A stretch of DNA of 35,701 nt from Paenibacillus sp. LS1 (lineage in GTDB: Bacteria; Bacillota; Bacilli; Paenibacillales; Paenibacillaceae): assembly GCF_026013365.1 (NCBI RefSeq), contig NZ_JAPDOE010000023.1, forward strand, positions 1 to 35,701, given 5' to 3'. The translations under genes were made by a program, and so were the position numbers. Shown piece after piece: positions 14,959 through 22,890 of the stretch; the stretch's first letter is position 1; every line of letters begins with the position of its first letter. The notes below the pieces were generated by a model. It did not search any database. It had not been told where the DNA came from and saw only the letters and a list, made by a program, of their open reading frames with translations.

Positions 14959-15290
14959 TGGGGAGTAAATTAAGCGAAAATGGGATTTATGAAGGTCACT
15001 AATTATTATTCCAGAATATAGTGAAGCATACTTGGTTCAAGAAGCACTGCAAAGGCGCCGGGGGAAACCGACTCTTGACGAACAAGAAATGCAGCTCATT
15101 GAGGATGCGATTTTTTAATCGTACAAGGAATGCAAGTCAATTACCCTCATAGTGTTCAACCCGTTTGATGACGAGGAGCTGCGGGGTGTTGTCACAGCTA
15201 TTATAAACAGAATAGGAGACAAAACTTGTACGGGGAGAAGAGGACTACAGTTGGCCAAGAATAGAAGAGCTTATAACAGCAAGAATATAA
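14959..15290 (+). pseudogene. YolD-like family pseudogene
   Basis: A GTG start with AAGGAGGA reads VGSKLSENGIYEGH then stop. The shifted frame gives LIIIPEYSEAYLVQEALQRR, GKPTLDEQEMQLIEDAIF, stop, SYKECKSITLIVFNPFDDEELRGVVTAIINRIGD, and a further shift gives YSWPRIEELITARI. This is the YolD pattern (IxxPEH..., LDEQE..I, GxVxxI). YolD proteins accompany Y-family polymerases or SRAP genes in phages. Non-functional. Confidence 0.78.
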
Positions 15291-15297
15291 ACAAGAA

Positions 15298-15323
15298 GAG
15301 ACCGGATTAGTCTGACCGGTCTC
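15298..15323 (+). terminator. Hairpin after the YolD pseudogene
   Basis: GAGACCGG/CCGGTCTC with a 10-nt loop. There is no T run after it, so termination would depend on the adjoining palindrome. Confidence 0.45.
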
Positions 15324-15363
15324 CTATACTTATTCATCTTCTTCTGAAGATGAATAAGTATAG
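15324..15363. repeat. Perfect 18-bp inverted repeat with 4-nt loop
   Basis: CTATACTTATTCATCTTC, loop TTCT, then the exact complement. It adjoins another hairpin, so the pair could be a bidirectional terminator, or a structural site near the right end of the element. Confidence 0.8.
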
Positions 15364-15630
15364 ATATCTTTACGCGAAAATGTTCATACTCATTATTTAG
15401 TACTCCTCCCAAAAATAGCGCCCTAGAAGGTTGCGAAGCTATTTGATATAATTCATACTAGACTAGGCGAAGTTATGATTGTTTTGCAGAAAACAAGACA
15501 TCACCAAAAATCACAAGAAAATCACAATCTCTGCGAACGTTGGCGGATGAAAATGTTATAACTTATCCCGAAAATGGCTATGAGTATAGGTAAACGAACT
15601 TAGACGAACACAGACGAATGGAGGTGGGAC
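15364..15630. other. Right-end non-coding segment of the element
   Basis: About 270 bp without a gene. It holds repeated AAAATCACA units, the right copy of the arm-like site (15516-15534), a weak promoter candidate (TTATCC, 16 bp, TATAGG near 15562-15589), and the GGAGGTGGG ribosome site at 15620-15628 that now serves the ArsR gene. Confidence 0.5.
15516..15534 (+). repeat. Possible integrase arm-type site, right copy
   Basis: AGAAAATCACAATCTCTGC, one mismatch from the copy at 8758-8776. Confidence 0.5.
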
Positions 15631-15648
15631 ATCGTACCCATGGAACCT
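15631..15648 (+). repeat. attR: right 18-bp direct repeat
   Basis: ATCGTACCCATGGAACCT, identical to 8677-8694. It overlaps the first three codons of the ArsR gene and so preserves its reading frame after integration. Confidence 0.8.
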
Positions 15649-15951
15649 ATACTTATATTTAAAGCATTATCGAACGAGACACGTAGACAAATCCTGTTGT
15701 GGCTCAAAAACCCGGAGCAACACTTCCCACCGCTGGAACTATCTCAGCATCCGGATGGTGGCAAGAACGGAATCTGTGTTGGCACGATTCAAGTGAAGGC
15801 TGGACTGGCTCAGTCGGTTATTTCCAGTTATCTGCTGACTATGCTCAAGGCAGGGTTGCTGCTCTCCGAGCGAAGAGGACAATGGACGTATTATCGGCGC
15901 AACGAAGAGACAATCCGTCAGTTTGCAGAGTACGTGCAGAACGAGTTATAA
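15640..15951 (+). CDS. ArsR-family transcriptional regulator
   Basis: 103-residue winged-helix protein. The HTH is seen in LSNETRRQILLWLKNPEQ and the recognition helix in KAGLAQSVISSYLLTMLKAGLLLSERRGQWTYYRRNE. No metal-binding cysteines typical of ArsR/CadC are present, so it likely senses something else. It precedes an LLM flavin oxidoreductase, its probable target. The integrated element ends inside its first codons: the ATG and three codons come from the att core, and upstream sequence now comes from the element, with GGAGGTGGG 11 nt before the ATG. Its ancestral promoter is stranded at 8651-8678, so expression here must differ from the unoccupied state. Confidence 0.88.
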   Translation: MEPILIFKALSNETRRQILLWLKNPEQHFPPLELSQHPDGGKNGICVGTIQVKAGLAQSVISSYLLTMLKAGLLLSERRGQWTYYRRNEETIRQFAEYVQNEL

Positions 15952-16110
15952 GCCGGATGCCGGAACGGAAGCTAGGATGCATATGCAGGCAGGGATTCCG
16001 TCCGGATGTAAACGGCTAGTTTATCATCACATCATCATATCCAGTTGCGATTTAATTAATCTATATATCTGGATATACAAAAATATAATCATCGAGGAGA
16101 TTAAACGATA

Positions 16111-17145
16111 ATGACTACAGAAAATACAGCTTCATCCCATAAAGAACATATTAATGATGTTAAACTTTCCATCCTGGATCTGGCTCCCGTCGTTGTGGGT
16201 GCAACACCTGCTGATGCTTTGCGCAACAGCCTGGATCTGGCACAGCATGCCGAGCGTTGGGGGTATCATCGTTACTGGGTAGCTGAACATCACAACATGC
16301 CGGGTATTGCGTCATCCGCAACTTCGGTTGTTATTGGATATCTGGCTGGTGGGACCAAGACGATTCGTCTGGGTTCAGGAGGTATCATGTTGCCCAACCA
16401 TGCACCGCTTGTCATCGCTGAGCAGTTCGGTACATTAGAGTCCCTGTATCCAGGCAGAATCGATTTGGGACTGGGTCGTGCACCTGGCAGTGACCGCCGT
16501 ACGTCACTGGCATTACGCAAAGATCTGAACAGCGGGGAAGATTTCCCGGAGCTGTTGGCAGAACTCAGAGCATACTTTGATGCTTCGGCGACATCTTATC
16601 ACGCGCCTGTTCGTGCAGTACCGGGAGAAGGACTGAACATTCCGATTTACCTGCTGGGATCAAGTGATTTCAGTGCACGTCTGGCAGGTCAGCTGGGATT
16701 ACCGTTTGCTTTTGCCAGCCACTTCTCGCCCGATTATACCCGGATCGCATTAGAGACGTATCGAAACAACTTCCAACCATCTGATAGCTTGAAGGAGCCA
16801 CATGTGATTGTGGGTGTTAACGCTGTTGTTGCGGATACAGACGAAGAAGCAGCATGGCTGGGTACAACGATGCAACAGCAGTTCCTGAACATTATTCGCG
16901 GTACAACGGGATTGGTACAGCCTCCGGCAGAGATGGAAGGCAAATGGACGGACCGCGAGAAGGCGGGTGTTGAGCAGACGCTGAAAGCAGCTGTTAACGG
17001 TTCACCAGAAACGGTACGTGGACAGCTGGAATCCTTCATTCGGCAGACACAGGCAGATGAGCTGATTATTACGTCGATGATCTATGATCATAAGGCGCGT
17101 CTGCATTCCTATGAGTTAATCTCACAATTGGCGGGAAAAGCTTAA
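16111..17145 (+). CDS. LLM class flavin-dependent oxidoreductase (MsnO8-like)
   Basis: Bacterial-luciferase-like enzyme of 344 residues with a TIM-barrel fold using reduced FMN. Family motifs seen: LDLAPVVVGATPADALRNSLDLAQHAE, then RYWVAEHHNMPGIASSAT (about 55-72), IRLGSGGIMLPNHAPLVIAEQFGTLE (about 85-110) and RIDLGLGRAPGSDRR. These match the MsnO8-type LLM subgroup. The substrate is unknown. The ATG follows CGAGGAG. It lies 159 bp downstream of the ArsR-family gene and is likely controlled by it. Confidence 0.9.
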   Translation: MTTENTASSHKEHINDVKLSILDLAPVVVGATPADALRNSLDLAQHAERWGYHRYWVAEHHNMPGIASSATSVVIGYLAGGTKTIRLGSGGIMLPNHAPLVIAEQFGTLESLYPGRIDLGLGRAPGSDRRTSLALRKDLNSGEDFPELLAELRAYFDASATSYHAPVRAVPGEGLNIPIYLLGSSDFSARLAGQLGLPFAFASHFSPDYTRIALETYRNNFQPSDSLKEPHVIVGVNAVVADTDEEAAWLGTTMQQQFLNIIRGTTGLVQPPAEMEGKWTDREKAGVEQTLKAAVNGSPETVRGQLESFIRQTQADELIITSMIYDHKARLHSYELISQLAGKA

Positions 17146-17200
17146 ATCTTCATTTTCAGCGTAAAAGCTGGCTTGATGGTAAGCTATAGCTACAAATTTA

Positions 17201-17232
17201 CGGTTCGTCTCCCAGTGAGGCGAGCCGTTTTT
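17201..17232 (+). terminator. Terminator after the LLM oxidoreductase
   Basis: CGGTTCGTCTC/GAGGCGAGCCG stem with G-U pairs and a T run. Confidence 0.75.
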
Positions 17233-17462
17233 GAATAGGGAGAATTTGCAAATGATTGGTGTGGGGCAGAAGACTCATTTTGGGGTAAAATGACTTTACC
17301 GGTTTAATTTGAAACGGTTAAACAGCACCATACGTATAAATCCAGAGTGTTATACATATGTTGGCTTGTACAAGGTACTTTATTTTTTTACAGGCAAGGG
17401 GTATTTATCTAGATTTATAGTTTAATTTTGATTAAGGTTACATGAGAGAGGACGACACGCCT
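17233..17462. other. Intergenic region before the AI-2E family permease
   Basis: AT-rich, no gene. A promoter is presumably in the T/A-rich part near 17380-17430, but no clear -35/-10 pair stands out. Confidence 0.4.
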
Positions 17463-18623
17463 ATGGAGCAACCTGAGCAACCCCGCGTTTGGCCGGAGCG
17501 GTTCAAGCGATTTTTTCTTAACAACAAGTTTGTCCTATTTCTGCTAATTCTGCTGTTGGTGGGACTGAACGTGATGGTTCTGACCAAAGTATCCTTTGTT
17601 CTTCATCCGCTCGCAGTACTCATCAAGACCATTGTGCTACCTATTATTCTGTCAGGCATACTGTATTATCTGCTGAATCCGATTGTGGATGTGATGGAGC
17701 GGTGGAAAATTAAGCGTGGCTGGTCCATTCTGATCCTGTATCTTGCGATTGGAGGCATTCTGACAGTCGTCGTACTGGCGGTCATTCCGGTTGTGCGGAA
17801 CCAGATTATGGGGCTGATCGAAAATTTCCCAACATACAGCGAGACGGTAAAACAGCAGTTTGAGGAACTCACGGGCAGCCAACTGTTCGGTCAGTTCCAG
17901 GAGACGGTGAATTTGAATTCTCAGGATTGGTGGGGGACAATCTCCCAAAAAGCTACTGAAATTCTGAACTCAACCTGGACCAAATTGGGCGGATTCCTCG
18001 GTGCTTTCACGGAGACCGTGCTGTCCATCGTAACGGTTCCGTTCATGCTGTTCTATCTGCTGAAAGACGGCAAGAAGCTGCCGTCGAAAATTCTGTCTTT
18101 CCTGCCGATCAAGAGCCGTAAAGGTGCAATGCATGTGCTGGAAGACATCAATCACCAGATCAGTTCATTCATTCGTGGACAGATTATCGTCAGCTTCTGC
18201 ATCGGTATTCTGCTCTACATCGGTTATATGATCATTGGTCTGGATTATGCCCTGATTCTTGCAATTATCGCATCGTTTACGAGTGTTGTTCCGTATCTGG
18301 GACCAGCAATTGCGATTACACCCGCGTTGATCGTGGCTTTGGTCACTTCACCAGTGATGCTGCTGAAGATGGTTGCCGTATGGACAATCGTGCAGTTAAT
18401 TGAAGGTAAATTCATCTCGCCACAGATCATGGGTAAAACGCTGAAGATTCATCCCATCACGATTATCTTTGTCATTCTGACTTCGGGTAATCTGTTTGGA
18501 GTCGTGGGCATTCTGCTCGCTGTTCCAGGATACGCGGTGCTGAAAGTATGTGTATCGCATATCTTCAACTGGTTCAAGGACAGATCGGGCTTGTATGATC
18601 CGAACAAGAACAATCTATTGTAA
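17463..18623 (+). CDS. AI-2E family transporter (PerM/YtvI-type)
   Basis: Integral membrane protein of 386 residues (393 from an ATG at 17442, which has a poorly spaced ribosome site; AGAGAGGA stands 10 nt before 17463). It shows the family layout: two N-terminal helices after a charged head (FVLFLLILLLVGLNVMVL), a soluble segment with VRNQIMGLIENFPTYSETVKQQF, and a C-terminal bundle with SFTSVVPYLGPAIAITPALIVAL and EGKFISPQIMGKTLKIHPITI. Members include quorum-signal exporters and Na+/H+ antiporters; substrate unknown. Single gene closed by a strong bidirectional terminator. Confidence 0.9.
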   Translation: MEQPEQPRVWPERFKRFFLNNKFVLFLLILLLVGLNVMVLTKVSFVLHPLAVLIKTIVLPIILSGILYYLLNPIVDVMERWKIKRGWSILILYLAIGGILTVVVLAVIPVVRNQIMGLIENFPTYSETVKQQFEELTGSQLFGQFQETVNLNSQDWWGTISQKATEILNSTWTKLGGFLGAFTETVLSIVTVPFMLFYLLKDGKKLPSKILSFLPIKSRKGAMHVLEDINHQISSFIRGQIIVSFCIGILLYIGYMIIGLDYALILAIIASFTSVVPYLGPAIAITPALIVALVTSPVMLLKMVAVWTIVQLIEGKFISPQIMGKTLKIHPITIIFVILTSGNLFGVVGILLAVPGYAVLKVCVSHIFNWFKDRSGLYDPNKNNLL

Positions 18624-18635
18624 TTGAAGAGAACC

Positions 18636-18686
18636 AAGAAGAACCCCCGTCCATCGGCATATAGCCGAGAGGCGGGGGTTCTTCTT
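18636..18686. terminator. Bidirectional terminator between convergent genes
   Basis: AAGAAGAACCCCCG and CGGGGGTTCTTCTT form a 14-bp stem that serves both the permease gene (plus) and the metal sensor (minus). Confidence 0.88.
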
Positions 18687-18708
18687 CATGAACAAGCTTG
18701 GCTGCTGC

Positions 18709-19080
18709 CTAGCTGTGTTTAATATGCTGGAGCGTTTGCAGGAAGATCTGCTCAATATGAGCATCATCCAGAGAATAGTATACCGTCTTGCCTTCCTTGC
18801 GCCGCTTGACGATACGCATGTTGCGGAGTGAACGCAGCTGGTGTGAAATGGCCGACTGACCCATATCCAGCAGAACCGTCAGGTCATGAACACATAATTC
18901 CTTCTGTAACAGCGCATCAATAATACGTAGACGTGTTGGGTCACTGAATGCCTTAAACCAATCCGCCATCTCGGAAGAGGTCTCCCGATCTATGAGTGAA
19001 GTGCGAATCGTCTGCACGTCGGCTTCAGTACCCGAGCAGGCCGCATCACATTCGCTTGGTGCTTTAACCGGTTGTTCCAT
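18709..19080 (-). CDS. ArsR/SmtB-family Zn/Cd sensor (CzrA-like)
   Basis: 123-residue winged-helix repressor. The HTH is seen in ELCVHDLTVLLDMGQSAISHQLRSLRNMRIVKRRKEGKTVYY. The C-terminal helix carries DAHIEQIFLQTLQHIKH, which fits the alpha-5 zinc site D-x-H-x10-H-x-x-H of CzrA/SmtB. Cysteines in the N-terminal tail (C11, C15) and in ELCVHD also allow a CadC-type alpha-3N site for Cd/Pb. It is divergent from the metal ATPase gene, which has a 12-2-12 dyad at its promoter, so this is very likely its repressor. Confidence 0.92.
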   Translation of the reverse strand: MEQPVKAPSECDAACSGTEADVQTIRTSLIDRETSSEMADWFKAFSDPTRLRIIDALLQKELCVHDLTVLLDMGQSAISHQLRSLRNMRIVKRRKEGKTVYYSLDDAHIEQIFLQTLQHIKHS

Positions 19081-19271
19081 TTCCTATCACCGCCTATGTT
19101 AACTCAACATTTTGCATAATTCGATTTAACCATTCGTAAGTACATTGTTGCTTGGAATTCACTGGTTCGAATTTATGCAAAAGTTTAACTATAGCTCTAT
19201 TATATCCAAAAAACGTCTAAAGCGAAATGATTACTATTAGCATAGTCTGTATGAAAAATCAACATCGATTG

Positions 19272-19335
19272 TTGACACTCATGTTTAGGCGTGCATATAA
19301 TAGGGGTAACCAAACATATGAATGAGTGCTCATAT
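19272..19335 (+). promoter_or_regulatory. Promoter and metal-sensor operator of the P-type ATPase
   Basis: TTGACA (19272-19277), an 18-bp spacer, TATAAT (19296-19301). Just after the predicted start lies ATATGAATGAGTGCTCATAT (19316-19335), the dyad type bound by SmtB/CzrA proteins, where bound repressor would block elongation. The rest of 19081-19389 shows no gene. Confidence 0.78.
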
Positions 19336-19389
19336 ATTGAATACAATTGAAACATAACATTTTTTTGTACTGCAAAGGGGAGAATTCAC

Positions 19390-21738
19390 ATGGGAACCGG
19401 ACAGGAACAGGTGAAAAGGGAACTGCTGCTTGATGGATTGGATTGTGCGAACTGCGCATTGAAAATTGAAAATGGCGTCAAAAAAATTAAGGGCATTAAC
19501 GAATGCTCTGTCAATTTTGTTACCAAAACATTATCACTACACACCACTTCCGACATGGATGAGCAGGTAGTGGAAGAAGCAAAGCGCAAAGTGCTTCGAC
19601 TGGAGCCACATATTCGCATCTCGGAAAAAGGAAAACCCGTGAACGGACATGTGCATACCCATACAGGGAGTGCAGCTGGTGCGGATAACCACAGTCATGA
19701 CCATGCTGAACATAATCATGGACATTCCCATTCACATGGCAAACACTCACATACTCATGATCAACATCAACATGGTCACGCACATGATCATACACATGAG
19801 CACGGGAATCATGCTGGGCATGATCACAGCCATACTCATGATCATGATGCGCATGCAGGCCATTCCCATGAGCATGGTGCAGGTCAGACGAAAGCATTGC
19901 TTGTTCGTCTTGCTGTTGGTTCTGTTTTGCTCGCAGCTGCCATCTGGTCGCCGCTGGAGGGCTGGGCGCAATTTGCTCTCTATACGCTCGCGTATCTGAT
20001 TGCCGGGGGAGATATCGTGCTCCAGGCGTTCAAAAACATTATCCGCGGTCAGGTTTTCGATGAATACTTCCTGATGTCCGTCGCTACCTTGGGTGCCTTT
20101 GCTATTGGAGAGTATCCAGAAGGAGTAGCGGTCATGCTCTTCTATCAGCTCGGGGAGCTGTTTCAGGGCATGGCGGTTAATCGGTCACGCAAGTCCATTC
20201 AGGCGCTCATGGACATTCGCCCGGATTACGCGAATATCCTGACGGGTTCAGGTGACGAAACCCGGCGTGTATCTCCTGAAGAAGTACGGATTGGTGATCG
20301 AATTGTGGTTAAAGCAGGCGAGCGAGTACCGCTGGACGGTATCGTAAGAATTGGACGTTCCATGGTGGACACTTCTGCTCTGACAGGTGAATCGGTACCT
20401 CGTGAGCTGGAGCCCGGAAGTGATGTGCTAAGTGGTTTTGTGAACAAAAACGGCATGTTGACCATTGAAGTAACCAAAACGTTTGGTGAATCAACAGTAT
20501 CCAAAATTTTGGACCTGGTGCAGAATGCGAGTAGCCGGAAGGCGAAAACAGAACATTTTATTAGTAAATTCGCCCGTTATTACACACCGGTTGTTGTTAT
20601 CCTTGCAGCCTTGATTGCATTTGTTCCGCCGTTGATACTTAGTGGTGCGACATTTGCTGATTGGATCTATCGAGCCTTGGTCTTCCTGGTGATCTCATGT
20701 CCTTGTGCGCTGGTTGTTTCTATTCCACTGGGGTTCTTCGGTGGCATCGGGGCGGCTTCACGTAACGGTATTCTCGTCAAAGGCAGTAACTACCTTGAAG
20801 CATTGAACGATGTGAAAGTCGTTGTTTTCGATAAAACGGGTACACTAACCAAAGGTGTATTCAAAGTAACAGCCATTCGCCCCCAAAACGGACGCACGGA
20901 AGAAGAACTGATGAAGCTGGCGGCCGTTGCCGAAGCGAATTCCAATCATCCGATTGCCGAATCCATTCGTGCAGCTTGGGCCAAAGATATTCCCACGCAA
21001 GGTGTGGAAGGCTATGATGAAGTTGCCGGACACGGGATCAAAGTGAGCGTCGATGGTAAGGAAGTGCTGGCAGGCAATGCTAAATTAATGGAGCAGGCGG
21101 GTATATCGTATAGCACACCAGAGACGGCAGGAACGATAGTCCACGTGGCTGAAGCAGGCACGTATGTTGGTCATCTGATCATTGCCGATGAAGTGAAGGA
21201 CGATGCAGCTGCTGCCATTCAGGCGCTGAAGAAGCTCGGAATCCGCAAAACGGTCATGCTGACAGGCGATGCGAAAGCCGTGGGTGAAGCGGTAGGACGC
21301 GAGCTGGGTGTGGATGAGGTCTATGCTGAATTGCTGCCACAGGACAAAGTCGAACGTCTTGAGCAACTGGAAGCTGCCAAGTCTCCGAAGGAAAAAATGG
21401 TGTTTGTCGGTGATGGTATCAACGATACACCAGTACTGGCACGCGCCGATGTTGGCGTAGCGATGGGTGGACTCGGTTCAGATGCCGCCATTGAAGCGGC
21501 TGATGTGGTCATCATGACCGATGAACCGTCGAAACTGGCGAGCGCAATCCGCATTGCAAAGCGTACACGAATGATCGTGTGGCAAAATATCGCGTTTGCC
21601 CTAGGTGTTAAGGCGATTTTCCTGCTACTGGGTGTGTTCGGTATTGCCACCATGTGGGAAGCGGTATTCTCCGATGTGGGTGTCACGGTGCTGGCTGTCC
21701 TGAACGCCATGCGTGTACTTCGTGTGAAGAATATCTAA
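19390..21738 (+). CDS. cadA: Heavy-metal P1B-type ATPase (Zn/Cd/Pb exporter, CadA/ZntA-like)
   Basis: 782 residues. An N-terminal HMA domain with the metal site D18-C19-A-N-C22 (residues 8-78) is followed by a His-rich linker (87-162, about 31 His in 76 residues). The core then shows the TGES motif (332-335), the membrane CPC metal motif (C437-P-C439), the DKTGTLT phosphorylation site (D481), an HP locus (SNHPIAES), and GDGIND (from 674). This set fits export of Zn2+, Cd2+ or Pb2+ rather than Cu+. The His stretch probably buffers or senses zinc. The gene is controlled by the divergent CzrA-like repressor through the dyad at 19316-19335. ATG with AAAGGGGAG. Confidence 0.95.
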   Translation: MGTGQEQVKRELLLDGLDCANCALKIENGVKKIKGINECSVNFVTKTLSLHTTSDMDEQVVEEAKRKVLRLEPHIRISEKGKPVNGHVHTHTGSAAGADNHSHDHAEHNHGHSHSHGKHSHTHDQHQHGHAHDHTHEHGNHAGHDHSHTHDHDAHAGHSHEHGAGQTKALLVRLAVGSVLLAAAIWSPLEGWAQFALYTLAYLIAGGDIVLQAFKNIIRGQVFDEYFLMSVATLGAFAIGEYPEGVAVMLFYQLGELFQGMAVNRSRKSIQALMDIRPDYANILTGSGDETRRVSPEEVRIGDRIVVKAGERVPLDGIVRIGRSMVDTSALTGESVPRELEPGSDVLSGFVNKNGMLTIEVTKTFGESTVSKILDLVQNASSRKAKTEHFISKFARYYTPVVVILAALIAFVPPLILSGATFADWIYRALVFLVISCPCALVVSIPLGFFGGIGAASRNGILVKGSNYLEALNDVKVVVFDKTGTLTKGVFKVTAIRPQNGRTEEELMKLAAVAEANSNHPIAESIRAAWAKDIPTQGVEGYDEVAGHGIKVSVDGKEVLAGNAKLMEQAGISYSTPETAGTIVHVAEAGTYVGHLIIADEVKDDAAAAIQALKKLGIRKTVMLTGDAKAVGEAVGRELGVDEVYAELLPQDKVERLEQLEAAKSPKEKMVFVGDGINDTPVLARADVGVAMGGLGSDAAIEAADVVIMTDEPSKLASAIRIAKRTRMIVWQNIAFALGVKAIFLLLGVFGIATMWEAVFSDVGVTVLAVLNAMRVLRVKNI

Positions 21739-21757
21739 GTTTACGAAACGATTCAGG

Positions 21758-21788
21758 CGGCTCTTCGTATATACGTAGAGCCGTTTTT
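21758..21788 (+). terminator. Terminator after the metal ATPase
   Basis: CGGCTCT/AGAGCCG stem, inner ACGTATATACGT-like pairing, then TTTTT. Confidence 0.85.
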
Positions 21789-21844
21789 ATATTTTTTCAA
21801 GGCATTATGTTGATGAGAAGTTATGTAGAGAAGGGGAGAACGTT

Positions 21845-22201
21845 TTGACAGGAGCAGTAGTTGGGATCATCATTGGAGTGTGTTATTTCATTCTGGGGTT
21901 AATGGTGTTCAAAAAACCACCTAAAATGATTAACGGAATATATGGTTATCGGACCCCGCGTGCAATGAGTAATCCCGATTTGTGGAACGAAGCGCAAAGT
22001 TATAGCGCCAATCTGATGATGCAATTTGGTGTGATTATTACGATATTCGGCATTATCGGTTTCTGGCTTACAGATGTACGAGCTTTGGTTCTAAGTCTGG
22101 TTGCTACAGGATTCTATACGTTCAGACTGTTTACCAGAGTGGAAGGTCGTCTGAAGCAAATGCAGCGTGCACAACAGCAACAGAATGAGCAGAACGCTTA
22201 A
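21845..22201 (+). CDS. SdpI-family membrane protein
   Basis: 118 residues with three membrane helices (about 3-21, 58-75 and 80-98). The family signature is seen as FKKPPKMINGIYGYRTPRAMSNPDLWNEAQ (about 23-52). It is shorter than B. subtilis SdpI, the immunity protein against the SDP toxin, and equals the conserved SdpI domain plus a Gln-rich tail. The start is TTG behind AAGGGGAG. Function in this organism is unknown; immunity to a peptide is possible but not shown. Confidence 0.82.
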   Translation: MTGAVVGIIIGVCYFILGLMVFKKPPKMINGIYGYRTPRAMSNPDLWNEAQSYSANLMMQFGVIITIFGIIGFWLTDVRALVLSLVATGFYTFRLFTRVEGRLKQMQRAQQQQNEQNA

Positions 22202-22230
22202 GGTAAGATTAATGAATAGGTTTAGAGAAG

Positions 22231-22258
22231 AGACTCGCGTGTGAAGCGGGTCTTTTTT
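22231..22258 (+). terminator. Terminator after the SdpI-like gene
   Basis: AGACTCGC/GCGGGTCT stem (G-U pairs) with a TTTTTT tail. Confidence 0.75.
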
Positions 22259-22317
22259 GTTGAAGATAGAGAATGGAAGGCGATGTTCAACTCGCTATTG
22301 ACTTCATATATAAAATC

Positions 22318-22351
22318 TAACGTTGACGTTAACGTTATTATTATATATAAT
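22318..22351 (+). promoter_or_regulatory. Promoter and dyad upstream of the MerR regulator
   Basis: A 20-bp dyad, TAACGTTGACGTTAACGTTA (22318-22337), has one mismatched pair. It overlaps TTGACG (22323-22328), which with TATAAT (22346-22351) at 17 bp forms a promoter. Autoregulation is likely; the 17-bp spacing differs from the 19-bp spacing of classic MerR-activated promoters. Confidence 0.65.
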
Positions 22352-22392
22352 TATGTACATAACATTACAGACATATGAAAGAGGTGAGGGAA

Positions 22393-22845
22393 ATGAGTTT
22401 ATATAAAATCGACGACGTAGCCAAAGAATGTGGTTTGACCAAGCGAACCATTCGGTATTATGAAGAGATTGGTGTCATGCCTTCACCTCAGCGGACAGAT
22501 GGCGGGACGCGGTTGTACACTCGGGAGGATATCGAATATCTGAAAAAGGTGGTTCGCGCCAAAGAGGTACTTGGATTCTCCCTTCAGGAGCTACATACCT
22601 ATGTGGCAACGGCAGATGCATTGAACGAACAACGTTTTGACTACCAGCAGACAACCGAAGTGAGAGAACGGATCGAGAAGCTCACCACGATGGAAACAAC
22701 GCTGGATGGTCAGCTGCAACTGATTGAGCAGAAGCTTCAAAGCATACATGCCGTACAGACTGAACTGGAAGAGCTGCGTGAACGCGTTCGGAGCGGTATT
22801 CAGAAATTACAGGCACATGATCCGCAGGGTGATGAAGACGGCTAA
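22393..22845 (+). CDS. MerR-family transcriptional regulator
   Basis: 150 residues from the ATG with ribosome site GAGGTGAGGG; an in-frame ATG at 22375 precedes that site and is less likely. The N-terminal winged HTH is typical: YKIDDVAKECGLTKRTIRYYEEIGVMPSPQRTDGGTRLYTREDIEYL. A long dimerisation coiled coil follows (about 70-145). The C-terminal effector part is short and lacks metal-binding cysteines, which suggests sensing of an organic compound or of the redox state. The next gene is an MFS pump, its likely target. Confidence 0.9.
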   Translation: MSLYKIDDVAKECGLTKRTIRYYEEIGVMPSPQRTDGGTRLYTREDIEYLKKVVRAKEVLGFSLQELHTYVATADALNEQRFDYQQTTEVRERIEKLTTMETTLDGQLQLIEQKLQSIHAVQTELEELRERVRSGIQKLQAHDPQGDEDG

Positions 22846-22890
22846 CTAAGTTAGCATCTATTGTTTAATAAACAAAACTGTATACACATA

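Larger units (their letters stand above)
8677..15648. mobile_element. Decayed integrated element of about 7 kb
   Basis: Bounded by an exact 18-bp direct repeat. A tyrosine-integrase remnant lies just inside the left repeat, its 3' end facing the repeat, which is typical placement next to an attachment site. The interior is, by eye, more A+T-rich than its flanks and holds phage-like genes: XRE/ImmA, HicAB, SRAP, YolD and small phage proteins. At least five of these genes are broken, so the element is not expected to move by itself. Genes on the left half run on the minus strand and those on the right half on the plus strand. Confidence 0.8.

Noticed and set aside
19520..19999. His/Met-rich open frames on both strands inside the metal ATPase gene.
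   Set aside because: They are shadows of the CAT/CAC-rich His linker in the true frame, without ribosome sites.
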